A DNA stretch of 31,097 bases from an uncultured bacterium. Its GTDB lineage: Bacteria; Cyanobacteriota; Vampirovibrionia; Gastranaerophilales; Gastranaerophilaceae. The notes below the pieces were generated by a model. It made no database searches. It was given only the letters and a program-made list of their open reading frames with translations, and was not told where the DNA came from. This document shows positions 17,917 through 26,107 of the stretch, piece after piece. The position numbers were made by a program, and so were the translations under genes. The stretch is from the NCBI GenBank assembly GCA_900547585.1, contig URHD01000014.1, positions 1 through 31,097 on the forward strand, given 5' to 3'. Position 1 is the stretch's first letter; each line of letters starts with the position of its first letter.

Positions 17917-17982
17917 TGAATTCCCTTTTTTCGCTGCAGCTGCGTTTTTTGAGCTGCCGGTTTGCGATTTATCAACTTTTCC

Positions 17983-18003
17983 GTCACCCTGAACTTGATT
18001 CAG
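17983..18003. repeat. short dispersed repeat of the GTCACCCTGAACTTG type
   Basis: The sequence GTCACCCTGAACTTGATTCA matches the widespread motif seen in many bacterial genomes, often mistranslated as HPELVSGS or ETSSGQG, that usually lies in intergenic DNA. It occupies the gap between the YhcH-like gene and the aldolase gene, supporting the later start of the aldolase. Identification is from memory of the motif. Confidence 0.45.
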
Positions 18004-18074
18004 TGCCGCAAAATCGTGATTTATAGACTTCAAGCCGGTTCAAAATGAAGTTTTTTCAGGCTTCTTTAACAATT

Positions 18075-18524
18075 CTACAACAAAACTTTCACAACCGCTT
18101 TTTTAACATAAGCCGGAGCATCAACAGCGATACAGGGCATATGAACGTCAGAGGGCGCAAATATCAGAAAATCCCCCTCACGCGCCGTCGCAAAATCTCC
18201 CGTTCCGTCCAAAAACACGATATCTTTTTGCTCATCGTAGTCTGTAACCGGCTGATAATCCTGCGTTTTGCCAAATCCGAGCCGTTCGGTGCCTTTTATC
18301 AAAAACTGGATATCAAGATATTTTCTATGTGCCTCAAACTTGCCCTGCTCAAGGGTTTTTGTTTCATAATCCTGCACCGAAACAAAAAGTTCATCGCCGT
18401 CAATCTCGTATTTTCCGTTTTCAAATTTTGAAAGGTCGTTTTCCTCAAGAAATTTCAATCCTCTGGCAATTCTTTCGCCGAGCGGGTAGTAAAATTTTGC
18501 GTTTTTCAGGCTGTCAATAATCAT
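18075..18524 (-). CDS. YhcH/YjgK/YiaL family protein (NanQ-like)
   Basis: This 149-aa cytosolic cupin-like protein is of full family length. The metal site is visible as FEAHRKYLDIQ (Glu64, His66, Asp71) and FAPSDVHMP (His128), with the family ending KAVVKV. Members include E. coli NanQ, an N-acetylneuraminate anomerase, and sugar-associated proteins of unclear role; the substrate here cannot be told. Its ATG overlaps the folC stop by 4 bp (ATGA), with GGAGA 7 nt upstream, so it is translationally coupled to folC. There is no obvious functional link to folate. A sugar or sialic-acid role shared with the downstream aldolase is possible but speculative. Confidence 0.85.
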   Translation of the reverse strand: MIIDSLKNAKFYYPLGERIARGLKFLEENDLSKFENGKYEIDGDELFVSVQDYETKTLEQGKFEAHRKYLDIQFLIKGTERLGFGKTQDYQPVTDYDEQKDIVFLDGTGDFATAREGDFLIFAPSDVHMPCIAVDAPAYVKKAVVKVLL

Positions 18525-19774
18525 TTTATTTCTCCATAGACTAATTTTCTCAAAACTTCGTTTTTCTCCAGAATCTCGCCCGCCATATAAAGCGAACCGG
18601 CAATAATTTTCAGCTTTTTTGAAGAATCAACAAGCTCTGAAACCTTTTCCGGAGAGATTTTTTTTACAGGCACAGGCGAAACAGCGGAGATTTGCGCAAA
18701 ATCAGCGTGGTTTGCGTGCGAAAATTCACACACGAAAACTTCATCGCCCTTTTTAAAGAGTGTTTTTGCCATTTTTTCATAATCTTTATTTTTGAGCGCA
18801 CCGAAAATCCACAATCTTTCTTCATTTTCAAAACACAAATCCAGCGTTTCTCGCAGGTGTTTTGCGCCGTCAGGGTTGTGCGCGCCGTCGATTATGAGTT
18901 TTTTTTCGCTAAAATACTGGATTCTGCAGGGGTGAAAAACCTTTTTCAGTCCGGATGCGAGCGCCTCCCCGTTGATTTTAAGCCCGCTCTGGCTGATTGC
19001 CTCCAGTGCAAGCCTTAGATTTTCCTCCTGATATTGCCCTGGGAGGCCGAATTCATAGATTTTGCCGTCAATTTTGGCAATATTCCGTCCGCTGCTAAAT
19101 TCAATGCTTACATCGCTTGATGGCGTAAAAAGCTGTGCGTTTCGGCTTTGTGCGGCATTTTTTATTACTTCAAAACCGGCATTTTCGCATTCGCAGATGA
19201 CTTTTGAGTTTTGTTTTATGATTCCGGCTTTTTCATATGCGATTTGGTCAATTGTATTGCCCAGCCGCTCCGTGTGGTCTTTTGAAATCGAGGTTATAAT
19301 TGAGCAGACGGGATTTTCAATGACATTTGTTGCGTCAAAACGCCCGCCCAGTCCGGTTTCCACAATACATATTTCAGTTTTTTCTTCGTGGAAATATTTA
19401 AACATTGCCGCCGTCAAAACCTCGAATTCCGTGGGTTCTATCTTATTTTTTCGGGCAATATCGCAAATTCCGCACACGAGCTGCGCGAATTTTTCTTCGT
19501 CAACGGGTTTGTTATTGATTTTTATGCGCTCAGTGTAGCTAATCAGATGGGGGCTTGTGTAAAGTCCAGTTTTGTAACCCGCAGCAGCAAAAATAGAGGA
19601 CAAAATCGCACAAACAGAGCCTTTTCCGTTCGTGCCGGCAATATGAATGACTTTCAGGTTTTTGTGAGGGTTGCCAAGCAGCGCCAGCAGCGCATTTATC
19701 CGCTCAAGCCCGAGTTTAATCCTGAACTTTTGAGCCGAAGTCAAAAGCCCGAAAGCCTTTTTGTAATTCTCCAT
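18521..19774 (-). CDS. folC: bifunctional folylpolyglutamate synthase / dihydrofolate synthase
   Basis: This 417-aa enzyme has the Mur-ligase fold. It joins glutamate to dihydropteroate or to folates using ATP in the cytosol. The P-loop is AGTNGKGS (46-53), followed by YTSPHL (72-77), GLGGRFDATN (about 142-151), SISKDHTERLG, the carbamylated-Lys region YEKAGIIK, and IDGAHNPDG in the C-terminal domain, all hallmarks of FolC. Length is normal. The start is supported by GGAGA 7 nt upstream. It lies 26 nt after the MerR-like coiled-coil gene and overlaps the YhcH-like gene by 4 bp, so all three form one transcription unit. No other folate gene is in the window, so DHFS activity as well as FPGS is assumed from the family. 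Confidence 0.95.
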   Translation of the reverse strand: MENYKKAFGLLTSAQKFRIKLGLERINALLALLGNPHKNLKVIHIAGTNGKGSVCAILSSIFAAAGYKTGLYTSPHLISYTERIKINNKPVDEEKFAQLVCGICDIARKNKIEPTEFEVLTAAMFKYFHEEKTEICIVETGLGGRFDATNVIENPVCSIITSISKDHTERLGNTIDQIAYEKAGIIKQNSKVICECENAGFEVIKNAAQSRNAQLFTPSSDVSIEFSSGRNIAKIDGKIYEFGLPGQYQEENLRLALEAISQSGLKINGEALASGLKKVFHPCRIQYFSEKKLIIDGAHNPDGAKHLRETLDLCFENEERLWIFGALKNKDYEKMAKTLFKKGDEVFVCEFSHANHADFAQISAVSPVPVKKISPEKVSELVDSSKKLKIIAGSLYMAGEILEKNEVLRKLVYGEIK

Positions 19775-19800
19775 AATCTCTCCTCAGCGAATCAGGCAGT

Positions 19801-20454
19801 TTAGAGCAAAGAGCCGCCGGATTTTTTAAGATAGAAGCCAAAACCGACCTCTTTGTACTGCGAAAGCTCATTTTTGAGGTTGTAGTTTTCTTTGTTCAAC
19901 TCATTGAGTTTGTAGCGCAGGGTTTCGTTTTCTGTTTTGCAGCGTACGAGCTCAACAACAACCTCATCCATTCCGTCGAGTTTTTCGTCGATGATTTTTG
20001 TTAACTTTTGGGTCAAATTGTCCTCAAGTCTGTCGATTGAGGTCAAGATTCTTTCGGTATTTGCGGAGGGTTTGGGCATAGGCGGGAACATGGGGGAATT
20101 TGCCGCAAGTTTTTCGATTTTTTTCACCACAGCCTCCTGAAGTGCAGGAAGTTTTTGCGCAAGCTGCGGCTGTTTTGGTTCTTTTGTTACTTTTGAGGGA
20201 GCTGCCGGCTTTACAGGTACAGAAACCTTGCTTGCAGCGGCTTTCTGATGGAGCGAATGCATTCTTTTCAGCACATCCACGTCATCTTTTGAAAAATATG
20301 TGCGTCCGTGGCGGTCTTTTTTCGGCATAAGCGAAACCTCCGCACAGAGTTTTGCGATTCCTTTGTTATCAAGTTTCAAAAAATTTCTTACTGTTTCTAC
20401 GGAAAAATTCTGGGGTAGTTTTTCCTGTTCATTTACTGCGTTAGCCAACGTCAT
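19801..20454 (-). CDS. MerR-like winged-helix protein with C-terminal coiled coil
   Basis: About 217 aa. Residues 17-70 look like a MerR-type winged helix (FSVETVRNFLKLDNKGIAKL, then PKKDRHGRTYFSKDDVDVLKRM). Next comes an Ala/Pro/Lys-rich linker (about 72-130), then a heptad-rich helix (about 135-205, ILTSIDRLEDNLTQKLTKI, ETLRYKLNELNKENYNLKN). This layout resembles B. subtilis RacA and other MerR-coil proteins that bind DNA and oligomerise or anchor, but no function is assigned. The usual ATG at 20454 has its AAGGGA directly against it, too close for normal use; the TTG at 20448 would have about 6 nt spacing and may be the real start. It heads the folC transcription unit. Confidence 0.65.
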   Translation of the reverse strand: MTLANAVNEQEKLPQNFSVETVRNFLKLDNKGIAKLCAEVSLMPKKDRHGRTYFSKDDVDVLKRMHSLHQKAAASKVSVPVKPAAPSKVTKEPKQPQLAQKLPALQEAVVKKIEKLAANSPMFPPMPKPSANTERILTSIDRLEDNLTQKLTKIIDEKLDGMDEVVVELVRCKTENETLRYKLNELNKENYNLKNELSQYKEVGFGFYLKKSGGSLL

Positions 20455-20501
20455 TCCCTTTTTTTACCATTATTGCATAAAATGATTTATATTTGATATA
20501 C

Positions 20502-20507
20502 ATTATA
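20502..20507 (-). promoter_or_regulatory. candidate -10 box for the MerR-like/folC operon
   Basis: The minus strand has a perfect TATAAT about 48 nt upstream of the start. Upstream sequence is AT-rich (TTGTTT at 20 bp spacing, TTTAAA at 17 bp), so the -35 is uncertain. Nothing else is seen in 20455-20651. Confidence 0.35.
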
Positions 20508-20651
20508 TTTTAAAAAGCAATTAATTTAAACAAATTAAGAAATTTTCGTTACATTTTTAAATTTTTTCGGCTACCGGACGAAAATAGGGGCAATCAGTGG
20601 GAATTCAGGTTAAAAAACCGCAAATACCATAAGAACAGGCTGAATTGCCTG

Positions 20652-20789
20652 ATCTAGTGTCGCCTTATGCGATTTTTACCTCTCACAAAACGATACTCAA
20701 TCGTTCCCGCTCCCGCGCCCACGCCCTATTGGGCGAGGGCGGCGGGGCGGGCGGCAGAGTGTTCCTTATCTCGAACTTTTCTCGGACAT
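20652..20789 (+). repeat. dispersed intergenic repeat, full copy A, with G-quadruplex motifs
   Basis: It begins ATCTAGTGTCGCCTTA and ends TTTTCTCGGACAT, matching 30591-30715 end to end (with an extra GC-rich stretch here). In order it holds a T/C-rich start (TTTTTACCTCTC), a small hairpin (AACGAT/ATCGTT), a core with C3 tracts at 20706, 20712, 20718 and 20724 (all spaced by 3 nt), the hairpin CGCCC-TATT-GGGCG, and G tracts at 20731, 20737, 20744 and 20749. Four G3 tracts with loops of 3, 4 and 1 make a canonical quadruplex motif on the plus strand, and the C tracts make one on the minus strand. It lies just downstream of the 142-aa gene's stop. No coding capacity. Confidence 0.85.
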
Positions 20790-20815
20790 TTTCCAAAGTG
20801 ACTATGAAGGAGGGC

Positions 20816-21244
20816 TCACATATTCTCCATTGTAAAAAATCTGTCGCTAATCCGGGTTATATAATCTTCAAGTTCACACGCAGCATTGCCGGACTTCAAA
20901 TATTCAAGAAGTTCACCGCGTCCGCCCTCTTTAAGAACTTTTGAAGTTTCATATTTGCCGGTTTCATCGGTTACAAAAGCTTCCAGAATGCGATTTTTGC
21001 ATTTTGTAGAAGAATTTTCGGGATAAAGCATCAGTTTTACTGTGCCAATGTAGCGCATAGGGTTGTCATTCACGAATTCCGAGCTAATCTCACGGAAATA
21101 GCCGACATCAGAAAGCTCAAACTCTGCGCGGTTAATAAAATTGCTCAAAAATTCCTGAATTTTTTCCACAGGTTCTCCTTTCGGGGCTGCTCTAAAGCCT
21201 ATTTGTGAAATGCTGCCGGGGTTTTGTGTTTTGTTTATTTCCAT
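20816..21244 (-). CDS. small unknown protein, possible partner or immunity protein of the zincin-RSH protein
   Basis: 142 aa, no signal peptide or membrane helix, family not recognised. The opening MEINKTQNPGSISQIGFRAA resembles a short N-terminal motif I associate with many Gastranaerophilales proteins (uncertain). The rest is mixed alpha/beta (YIGTVKLMLYPENSS, LEAFVTDETGKYETSKVL), ending in an acidic-to-basic helix (ELEDYITRISDRFFTMENM). It starts 36 nt after the stop of the 1,608-aa zincin-RSH gene on the same strand, with GAGGT about 11 nt before the ATG, so the two are very likely co-transcribed. A small gene directly downstream of a large multi-domain toxin is the classic place for an immunity protein; chaperone or second effector are alternatives. 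Confidence 0.6.
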   Translation of the reverse strand: MEINKTQNPGSISQIGFRAAPKGEPVEKIQEFLSNFINRAEFELSDVGYFREISSEFVNDNPMRYIGTVKLMLYPENSSTKCKNRILEAFVTDETGKYETSKVLKEGGRGELLEYLKSGNAACELEDYITRISDRFFTMENM

Positions 21245-21280
21245 AGATTAGTTTTACCTCTTTTTCTTGATATTAACAAG

Positions 21281-24200
21281 TTATTTCAACTTTCCAAGCT
21301 CTTTGTGAATACGGATAATGTTGTCCATGTCAAGCGAGGGGTCGATTCCCGCAGGAAGAACAGGTTTTTGGGCCGGTTCATTGAGTTCGGATTTTCTTGC
21401 GTATTCGTAACATTTTGTCAGATATGCGGAGTAGGCTTTTTGCTTGTTTTCATTGCCTGCTTTGTAGATATCTGCAACGGCTTTTTCTACAGCACCCAGA
21501 AGCTTGAATTTTTCGAGATTGTCGCCAATCAAATCCTTGCCTTCTTTAAAATCATAAATAATATGTTCGCTTTCAGCGAGTTCATTTATGGCTTTTCCGC
21601 GTATTTGAAGCTCACTTATTGCACCGTTTTTATGTTTTATATTCAGCTGCGCGGTTGTATAACCGGATGGCTTCAGCGCGTCTTTTGAGTTAAAAACAGC
21701 CTCATAGTCCATCTTTGCGGTCGCCGACCTGTTGACGACCGAGGTTATGACAGGGTCATAACCCTTTGCGCGGCAGTGCATTCTGATTTTTTTGATTTGT
21801 GCGCTTGAAAAATAAGGTTTGAGCCCGTCGCCGCAATAGTTTTCCAGTGACAAAACCTCAATTTTGCCCTCATCAATTGCATTTATAAGGTCATAAACGA
21901 CTTTGTCCGCAGCGAGCTCCGAACAATCGTCCATTACGATTCTTGCACCGATGGTATCTTGAATATCATCACGGATTTTTTGCAAATCGTTCAGGGCTTC
22001 TTTTTTTAGCGTCTGCAGTCGTTCTATTTCAGCGTTTATTTGTTCGGAAGTACGCGGTTTTTTGCCCGCTGCGATTTCTTCAGGCGTAAGTTCACCGGAT
22101 TTTATTGCTTTTTTGATTTGTTTATCAAAGGATTCAAGGCGCCTGTAATGCTTTTCGAAAACCTTGTCCATATCCTTAACTCTGGACATGAATTTTGCGT
22201 CCTGAACCGAAGTGAAGATTTCAGAATAATCCTTTTTAACACCATCGATTGAATTTACAGCTTCTACGTACATATTGCGGGCGCTGGCAGAGATTCTCGC
22301 GTTCTGGAGGTCATTGTATTTTTGAGAATACTCCGGATGCGAATAAATTTGGGTTTTTGTGCTGATATTCTGTTTGTTTTGCATTTTAAGTGCCCATTCA
22401 GGCATACCGAGTTTTACAAGAATCCCTTTAAGTTCATCTGAAAAATAAGAAGAATCACATTCTGCCGCAACTGCCAGAAATTCTTGACGGTTAGTGTAGG
22501 CATAATCGGCATGAGCGGGATTTATTCCGTTTGCCGCGAGTCCGTCTTGAATTTCGTCGTAGTATTTCTTATTCTTGATAATATATTCAGAATTGACTCC
22601 GTTCCATACGCCAAAATCAAAATCTATATAAGAATCATTTTCGTGCATCATTTCATGGCGCAATGAATACAAAAGCGTATCAGAATCGCTCGATGAAAAC
22701 GAAAGTTTTTTACCATCATGCTGGTGATAAGCAACAGCATTACTATCAACATAGTCTTCATCAATTTTTGTACAATCAATAACTTTAGGGAATTTAACGT
22801 CCTGTTTTCCGGCTTTTTTCCATTCCAGAAGTTCGTTGTAAATGAGCTGGAGGGATTCAGGGTTGTTTGTATCGCTCATAAAGACTTTTGTACCGAAATC
22901 TTTATCGATTTTTGCAGCAATTTCACGTGCTGCGGGAGAAAGGCGGCTGAGGTATTTTGTTTCGTACATTCCGGCAGCGGCTTTTGGGTCCGAACAGTTG
23001 GCTATCCACTTTTTGATAGGCGCAAATTCCTTATCGAATTGCAAATCCCTCATTTCTGCGCCAGAAATTTCCAAATCTTCCAAATCCTGAGTTTTACTGC
23101 CAAAAAGCTTTTCTTTAATTTTTTGAAAGTTGCTTTTGTGTTGAGGGGTGGAATTTTCTAACAAATTAAGCATTTTTTGTGCTTTTTGAGGGTTAGCTTG
23201 GCACAATTTTTCAAAATATTCCTCAACAGAACCATCCGCAGGTCTTTTCCCGCTCAAAATCTCATCCAGTTTTATCATCTCTTTAATTTCTGTGAGATTG
23301 GCGCCGAAATTTTTATCGGAATTCAACAAAATCCCGTCAATTGCTGCGTCAAAGTTTCTTCTGGCAGAAATTTTCAATGTCGGTTCGGAAATTTGGTCTA
23401 TGCCGGTAAGATATTCGTGTATTTCTTCAGGACGAATTTTTCTATTGACAGCTTCATCGTTAAAATACGTGTTGAGCTTATTTTTGAGCTTTTTATCGGG
23501 TGCAATACGCAAAATATCTTCTTGAATAGCTTCAACAGCAAGTTTTTTGAGTTTTTCGGCATCAAAATCATCAGAATTGACAGAATTCAGCTCCTTTATG
23601 AATTTTGAATCTTTCGGACACACTTCAATTGCGGTATAAATCTCCTGAGAGATAAGGCGTCCATTACGAAGCAATAAATCTTTCGTTTCCCTGGAAAGTT
23701 TGTCCGAATCGTATATTTTGTACTCTTGTCTGCAAAAATAAGGCACATCAGAGATGAAAAGCTTATAAGGCCCATGGGGTAATTTTTCTTCAAGCGCCTT
23801 TTTCAGTGCCGGAAAATTTTCTTTATTTACACAATCTACAACCAGCATAACATGGTAAATTTCACTATAATTCCCGCGTTTTTTTACCGCATCCATAATA
23901 GTCTCAAGATATCCGATATTTTTTTCATTTATACTTGAAAAAAGTCTTTTAAACTCTCCAGCAGTCGCATTTTCATCATTCACATTCAAAATATCTTCAA
24001 GAAGTTTCAGATTTTTAGATTTGGCAATCGCGGGATTTGAAATAGCTACATTGAAAACCTCGACATTTCCGGTTTTTTCCATGACTTTTTCATAAATCCC
24101 GGGAATTTTATCTAAATTTTCTTCACCATAGGTTTTTGCCATCTGTTTTAGAGCAAAATCGCTGAAAACAGGCTTTCCTGTGGAATCCGTAAATCTGGAC

Positions 24201-26107
24201 ATTCTGGAAATAAAAGCTGTTTTACGAGGAGAAACAGCCGAAGCACCAAAATTCATCGCAGAATGAGCGCCTTTTCGTGCATATTTCGTGATTTTATTTT
24301 TATGACCGGCAATAAGCGCCATAGCCTGTGAAAAACCCTCGCCCTCGAGGCTTATTTCCCCCGTTAAAGCTAAATCACCGACCAGACTGATTGCAGAATC
24401 CACACCGACATCTGCGGCGTATGCAGCGAGTTTCGGGGCATTGAGGGCTTTTACGCCTTTATTTACAGCCTGGCCGACCCTGCCCGCGCCCATACCGACG
24501 CCCATAAGGAGCCCGTTCGTAAACATTTCTTTTTTCAATTCATCTATTTTTTCAGAATCCGGAATTTTTTTTGTGGATTCGTCTAAAAGTTCGATTCCTG
24601 CACCGCCAAGTGTAGAAATTCCACCTCCAACGAGCGCAGCCGGAGGGAATACAAGCATTCCGCCGACCATAAGCCCCGCGCCCAGATATTCAACACCCGA
24701 ACGAATGCTCTGAACGGTTTCCTGCTGATCATTTATATATGCTCTGGCAAGTTTTGAGGCACTGTTTTTGCCGTACGCCTCTGCGTAGCTCAGGGCGTAT
24801 TCTTTAGCGTATTGTTCGCGGGATTTGCCGTTTAGAAGGGCATTGTAGTTTTTGTCAAGGCTTTTTATTACATTTTCAGCTGCCTGTGCATAAGGCACGG
24901 GCATATTTTCACTAAAAAGCGGGTTCGGGGATTTTACTTTGTTTTTCAAGCGTCCGTTTTCAAAAACAAGCCCCTCAAATCCGGACAAATCCTGTAGCCC
25001 TTTATTCAAAGCCTTTTCATCATCACCGTACAAGGAAGCTAAAGAGCTGTATAAGGCGGTTTCCAGCTGTTGATTTGAATGTTCAATAACTTCCGGGGGA
25101 ACTGCGGATTGGGAATTGCCTTTAACAAGCGTCAGCGGCGATTTTAGGGTGGATTTTATCTCATCAAGCTCCCTGCCTTTGGTTTCCACAAGCTGGTAAA
25201 TCGTACTTTTTTCGCTGAATTCAGTAACTTTTTCCTGTGAAAACTCAACTCCGCGCTCAAGCCTGTAAGCCTGTTCAAAAGTTAAAATTTCGTCGCCTGT
25301 GCCGGATTTTAGCTCATACTGGGGCTTTGGTAAGCGTTTTATTTCGTTCAACAGGGTTTGGCCGTCGCCATTTTTGATAACTTTTGTTTCCTCATCGGTA
25401 GTTTCCATTTCAAAAAGGTTTTCAAATTCCCTAACCGCGTCAGCATAGCGCTCCGTACCCTCTGCGGGCAAGCGAAGAACATTGTCCTGCCAGCGTTTTA
25501 GCTTTGACGGGCTCAAAGTGCCTATTTTTTCTGCTAATTTTTGTTTTTCTTCGTCAGATTTTGACTCAACAACCGGATATATTTCCAGAAGAGTGCCTTT
25601 CAGCATTTCATAATAAGAACTTTTTGTGAGCCGGCCAGCTCTGGCTTCTTCTAAGATTAAATTTGATTTTTCCTGCAAATGCATAGCCCTGACAGTCGAT
25701 GGGAGTGAAAGAAACGATCCTTTACACTGTTTCCAGGATTCATATAGTTGGCTTACAGCTCCGTTATCTACCTTTGTCAGCAGTTTCATGCCGGTTCCCG
25801 TATCTTGAAAAAGCGAATTTAGCGCCAAATCTATTGATTCTTCATAACTCAGCGGTTGAAGCAGCCCGAAATCTTTTTCAGGCAAAGATTTTTTACCCTC
25901 GACTTTCACTCCAAGATAATCCCAGCCCTCAGATTCCAACTCCTCAGATTTCTGGGCACGGCCATTCAAAGTCGATTGGAGTTTTTCATTCAGGGTTTTT
26001 TCACTCAAGTTTTCAAGGGTTTTTGCGCGACTTTCCAGAGCTGCACCCGAAAGTCCTTCTGCTGAAGCTATTTGTTTTGCTATTTCCGATTTATTAACAA
26101 AAGTCAT
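21281..26107 (-). CDS. large multi-domain protein: zincin-like protease plus RelA/SpoT-like alarmone synthetase (candidate toxin/effector)
   Basis: 1,608 aa from the ATG at 26107 (MTFVNKSEIAKQIASAEGLS; GGAAG upstream); an in-frame start at 26176 adds 23 residues with no ribosome site. Residues 1-460 are helical, charged and unrecognised. About 470-585 holds Gly/Ala-rich hydrophobic stretches (YLGAGLMVGGMLVFPPAALV, NGLLMGVGMGAGRVG), possible membrane or translocation segments. Then follow helical regions. Around 1151 is LRHEMMHEND, an HExxH zinc site (His1151, Glu1152, His1155), with NRQEFLAVAAE (Glu1209) as likely third ligand, as in anthrax-lethal-factor-type zincins. The C-terminus (about 1290-1550) has RSH synthetase motifs: SRVKDMDKVFEK (Arg1309, Lys1311), DTIGARIV (Asp1384), SGYTTAQL (Tyr1483), ELQIRG (Glu1499) and AESEHIIYDF (Glu1512, His1515). 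No RSH hydrolase (HD) domain, TGS or ACT is seen. Lies 89 nt after tolC-like. The fusion suggests a secreted or injected effector; export route unknown. Confidence 0.75.
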   Translation of the reverse strand: MTFVNKSEIAKQIASAEGLSGAALESRAKTLENLSEKTLNEKLQSTLNGRAQKSEELESEGWDYLGVKVEGKKSLPEKDFGLLQPLSYEESIDLALNSLFQDTGTGMKLLTKVDNGAVSQLYESWKQCKGSFLSLPSTVRAMHLQEKSNLILEEARAGRLTKSSYYEMLKGTLLEIYPVVESKSDEEKQKLAEKIGTLSPSKLKRWQDNVLRLPAEGTERYADAVREFENLFEMETTDEETKVIKNGDGQTLLNEIKRLPKPQYELKSGTGDEILTFEQAYRLERGVEFSQEKVTEFSEKSTIYQLVETKGRELDEIKSTLKSPLTLVKGNSQSAVPPEVIEHSNQQLETALYSSLASLYGDDEKALNKGLQDLSGFEGLVFENGRLKNKVKSPNPLFSENMPVPYAQAAENVIKSLDKNYNALLNGKSREQYAKEYALSYAEAYGKNSASKLARAYINDQQETVQSIRSGVEYLGAGLMVGGMLVFPPAALVGGGISTLGGAGIELLDESTKKIPDSEKIDELKKEMFTNGLLMGVGMGAGRVGQAVNKGVKALNAPKLAAYAADVGVDSAISLVGDLALTGEISLEGEGFSQAMALIAGHKNKITKYARKGAHSAMNFGASAVSPRKTAFISRMSRFTDSTGKPVFSDFALKQMAKTYGEENLDKIPGIYEKVMEKTGNVEVFNVAISNPAIAKSKNLKLLEDILNVNDENATAGEFKRLFSSINEKNIGYLETIMDAVKKRGNYSEIYHVMLVVDCVNKENFPALKKALEEKLPHGPYKLFISDVPYFCRQEYKIYDSDKLSRETKDLLLRNGRLISQEIYTAIEVCPKDSKFIKELNSVNSDDFDAEKLKKLAVEAIQEDILRIAPDKKLKNKLNTYFNDEAVNRKIRPEEIHEYLTGIDQISEPTLKISARRNFDAAIDGILLNSDKNFGANLTEIKEMIKLDEILSGKRPADGSVEEYFEKLCQANPQKAQKMLNLLENSTPQHKSNFQKIKEKLFGSKTQDLEDLEISGAEMRDLQFDKEFAPIKKWIANCSDPKAAAGMYETKYLSRLSPAAREIAAKIDKDFGTKVFMSDTNNPESLQLIYNELLEWKKAGKQDVKFPKVIDCTKIDEDYVDSNAVAYHQHDGKKLSFSSSDSDTLLYSLRHEMMHENDSYIDFDFGVWNGVNSEYIIKNKKYYDEIQDGLAANGINPAHADYAYTNRQEFLAVAAECDSSYFSDELKGILVKLGMPEWALKMQNKQNISTKTQIYSHPEYSQKYNDLQNARISASARNMYVEAVNSIDGVKKDYSEIFTSVQDAKFMSRVKDMDKVFEKHYRRLESFDKQIKKAIKSGELTPEEIAAGKKPRTSEQINAEIERLQTLKKEALNDLQKIRDDIQDTIGARIVMDDCSELAADKVVYDLINAIDEGKIEVLSLENYCGDGLKPYFSSAQIKKIRMHCRAKGYDPVITSVVNRSATAKMDYEAVFNSKDALKPSGYTTAQLNIKHKNGAISELQIRGKAINELAESEHIIYDFKEGKDLIGDNLEKFKLLGAVEKAVADIYKAGNENKQKAYSAYLTKCYEYARKSELNEPAQKPVLPAGIDPSLDMDNIIRIHKELGKLK

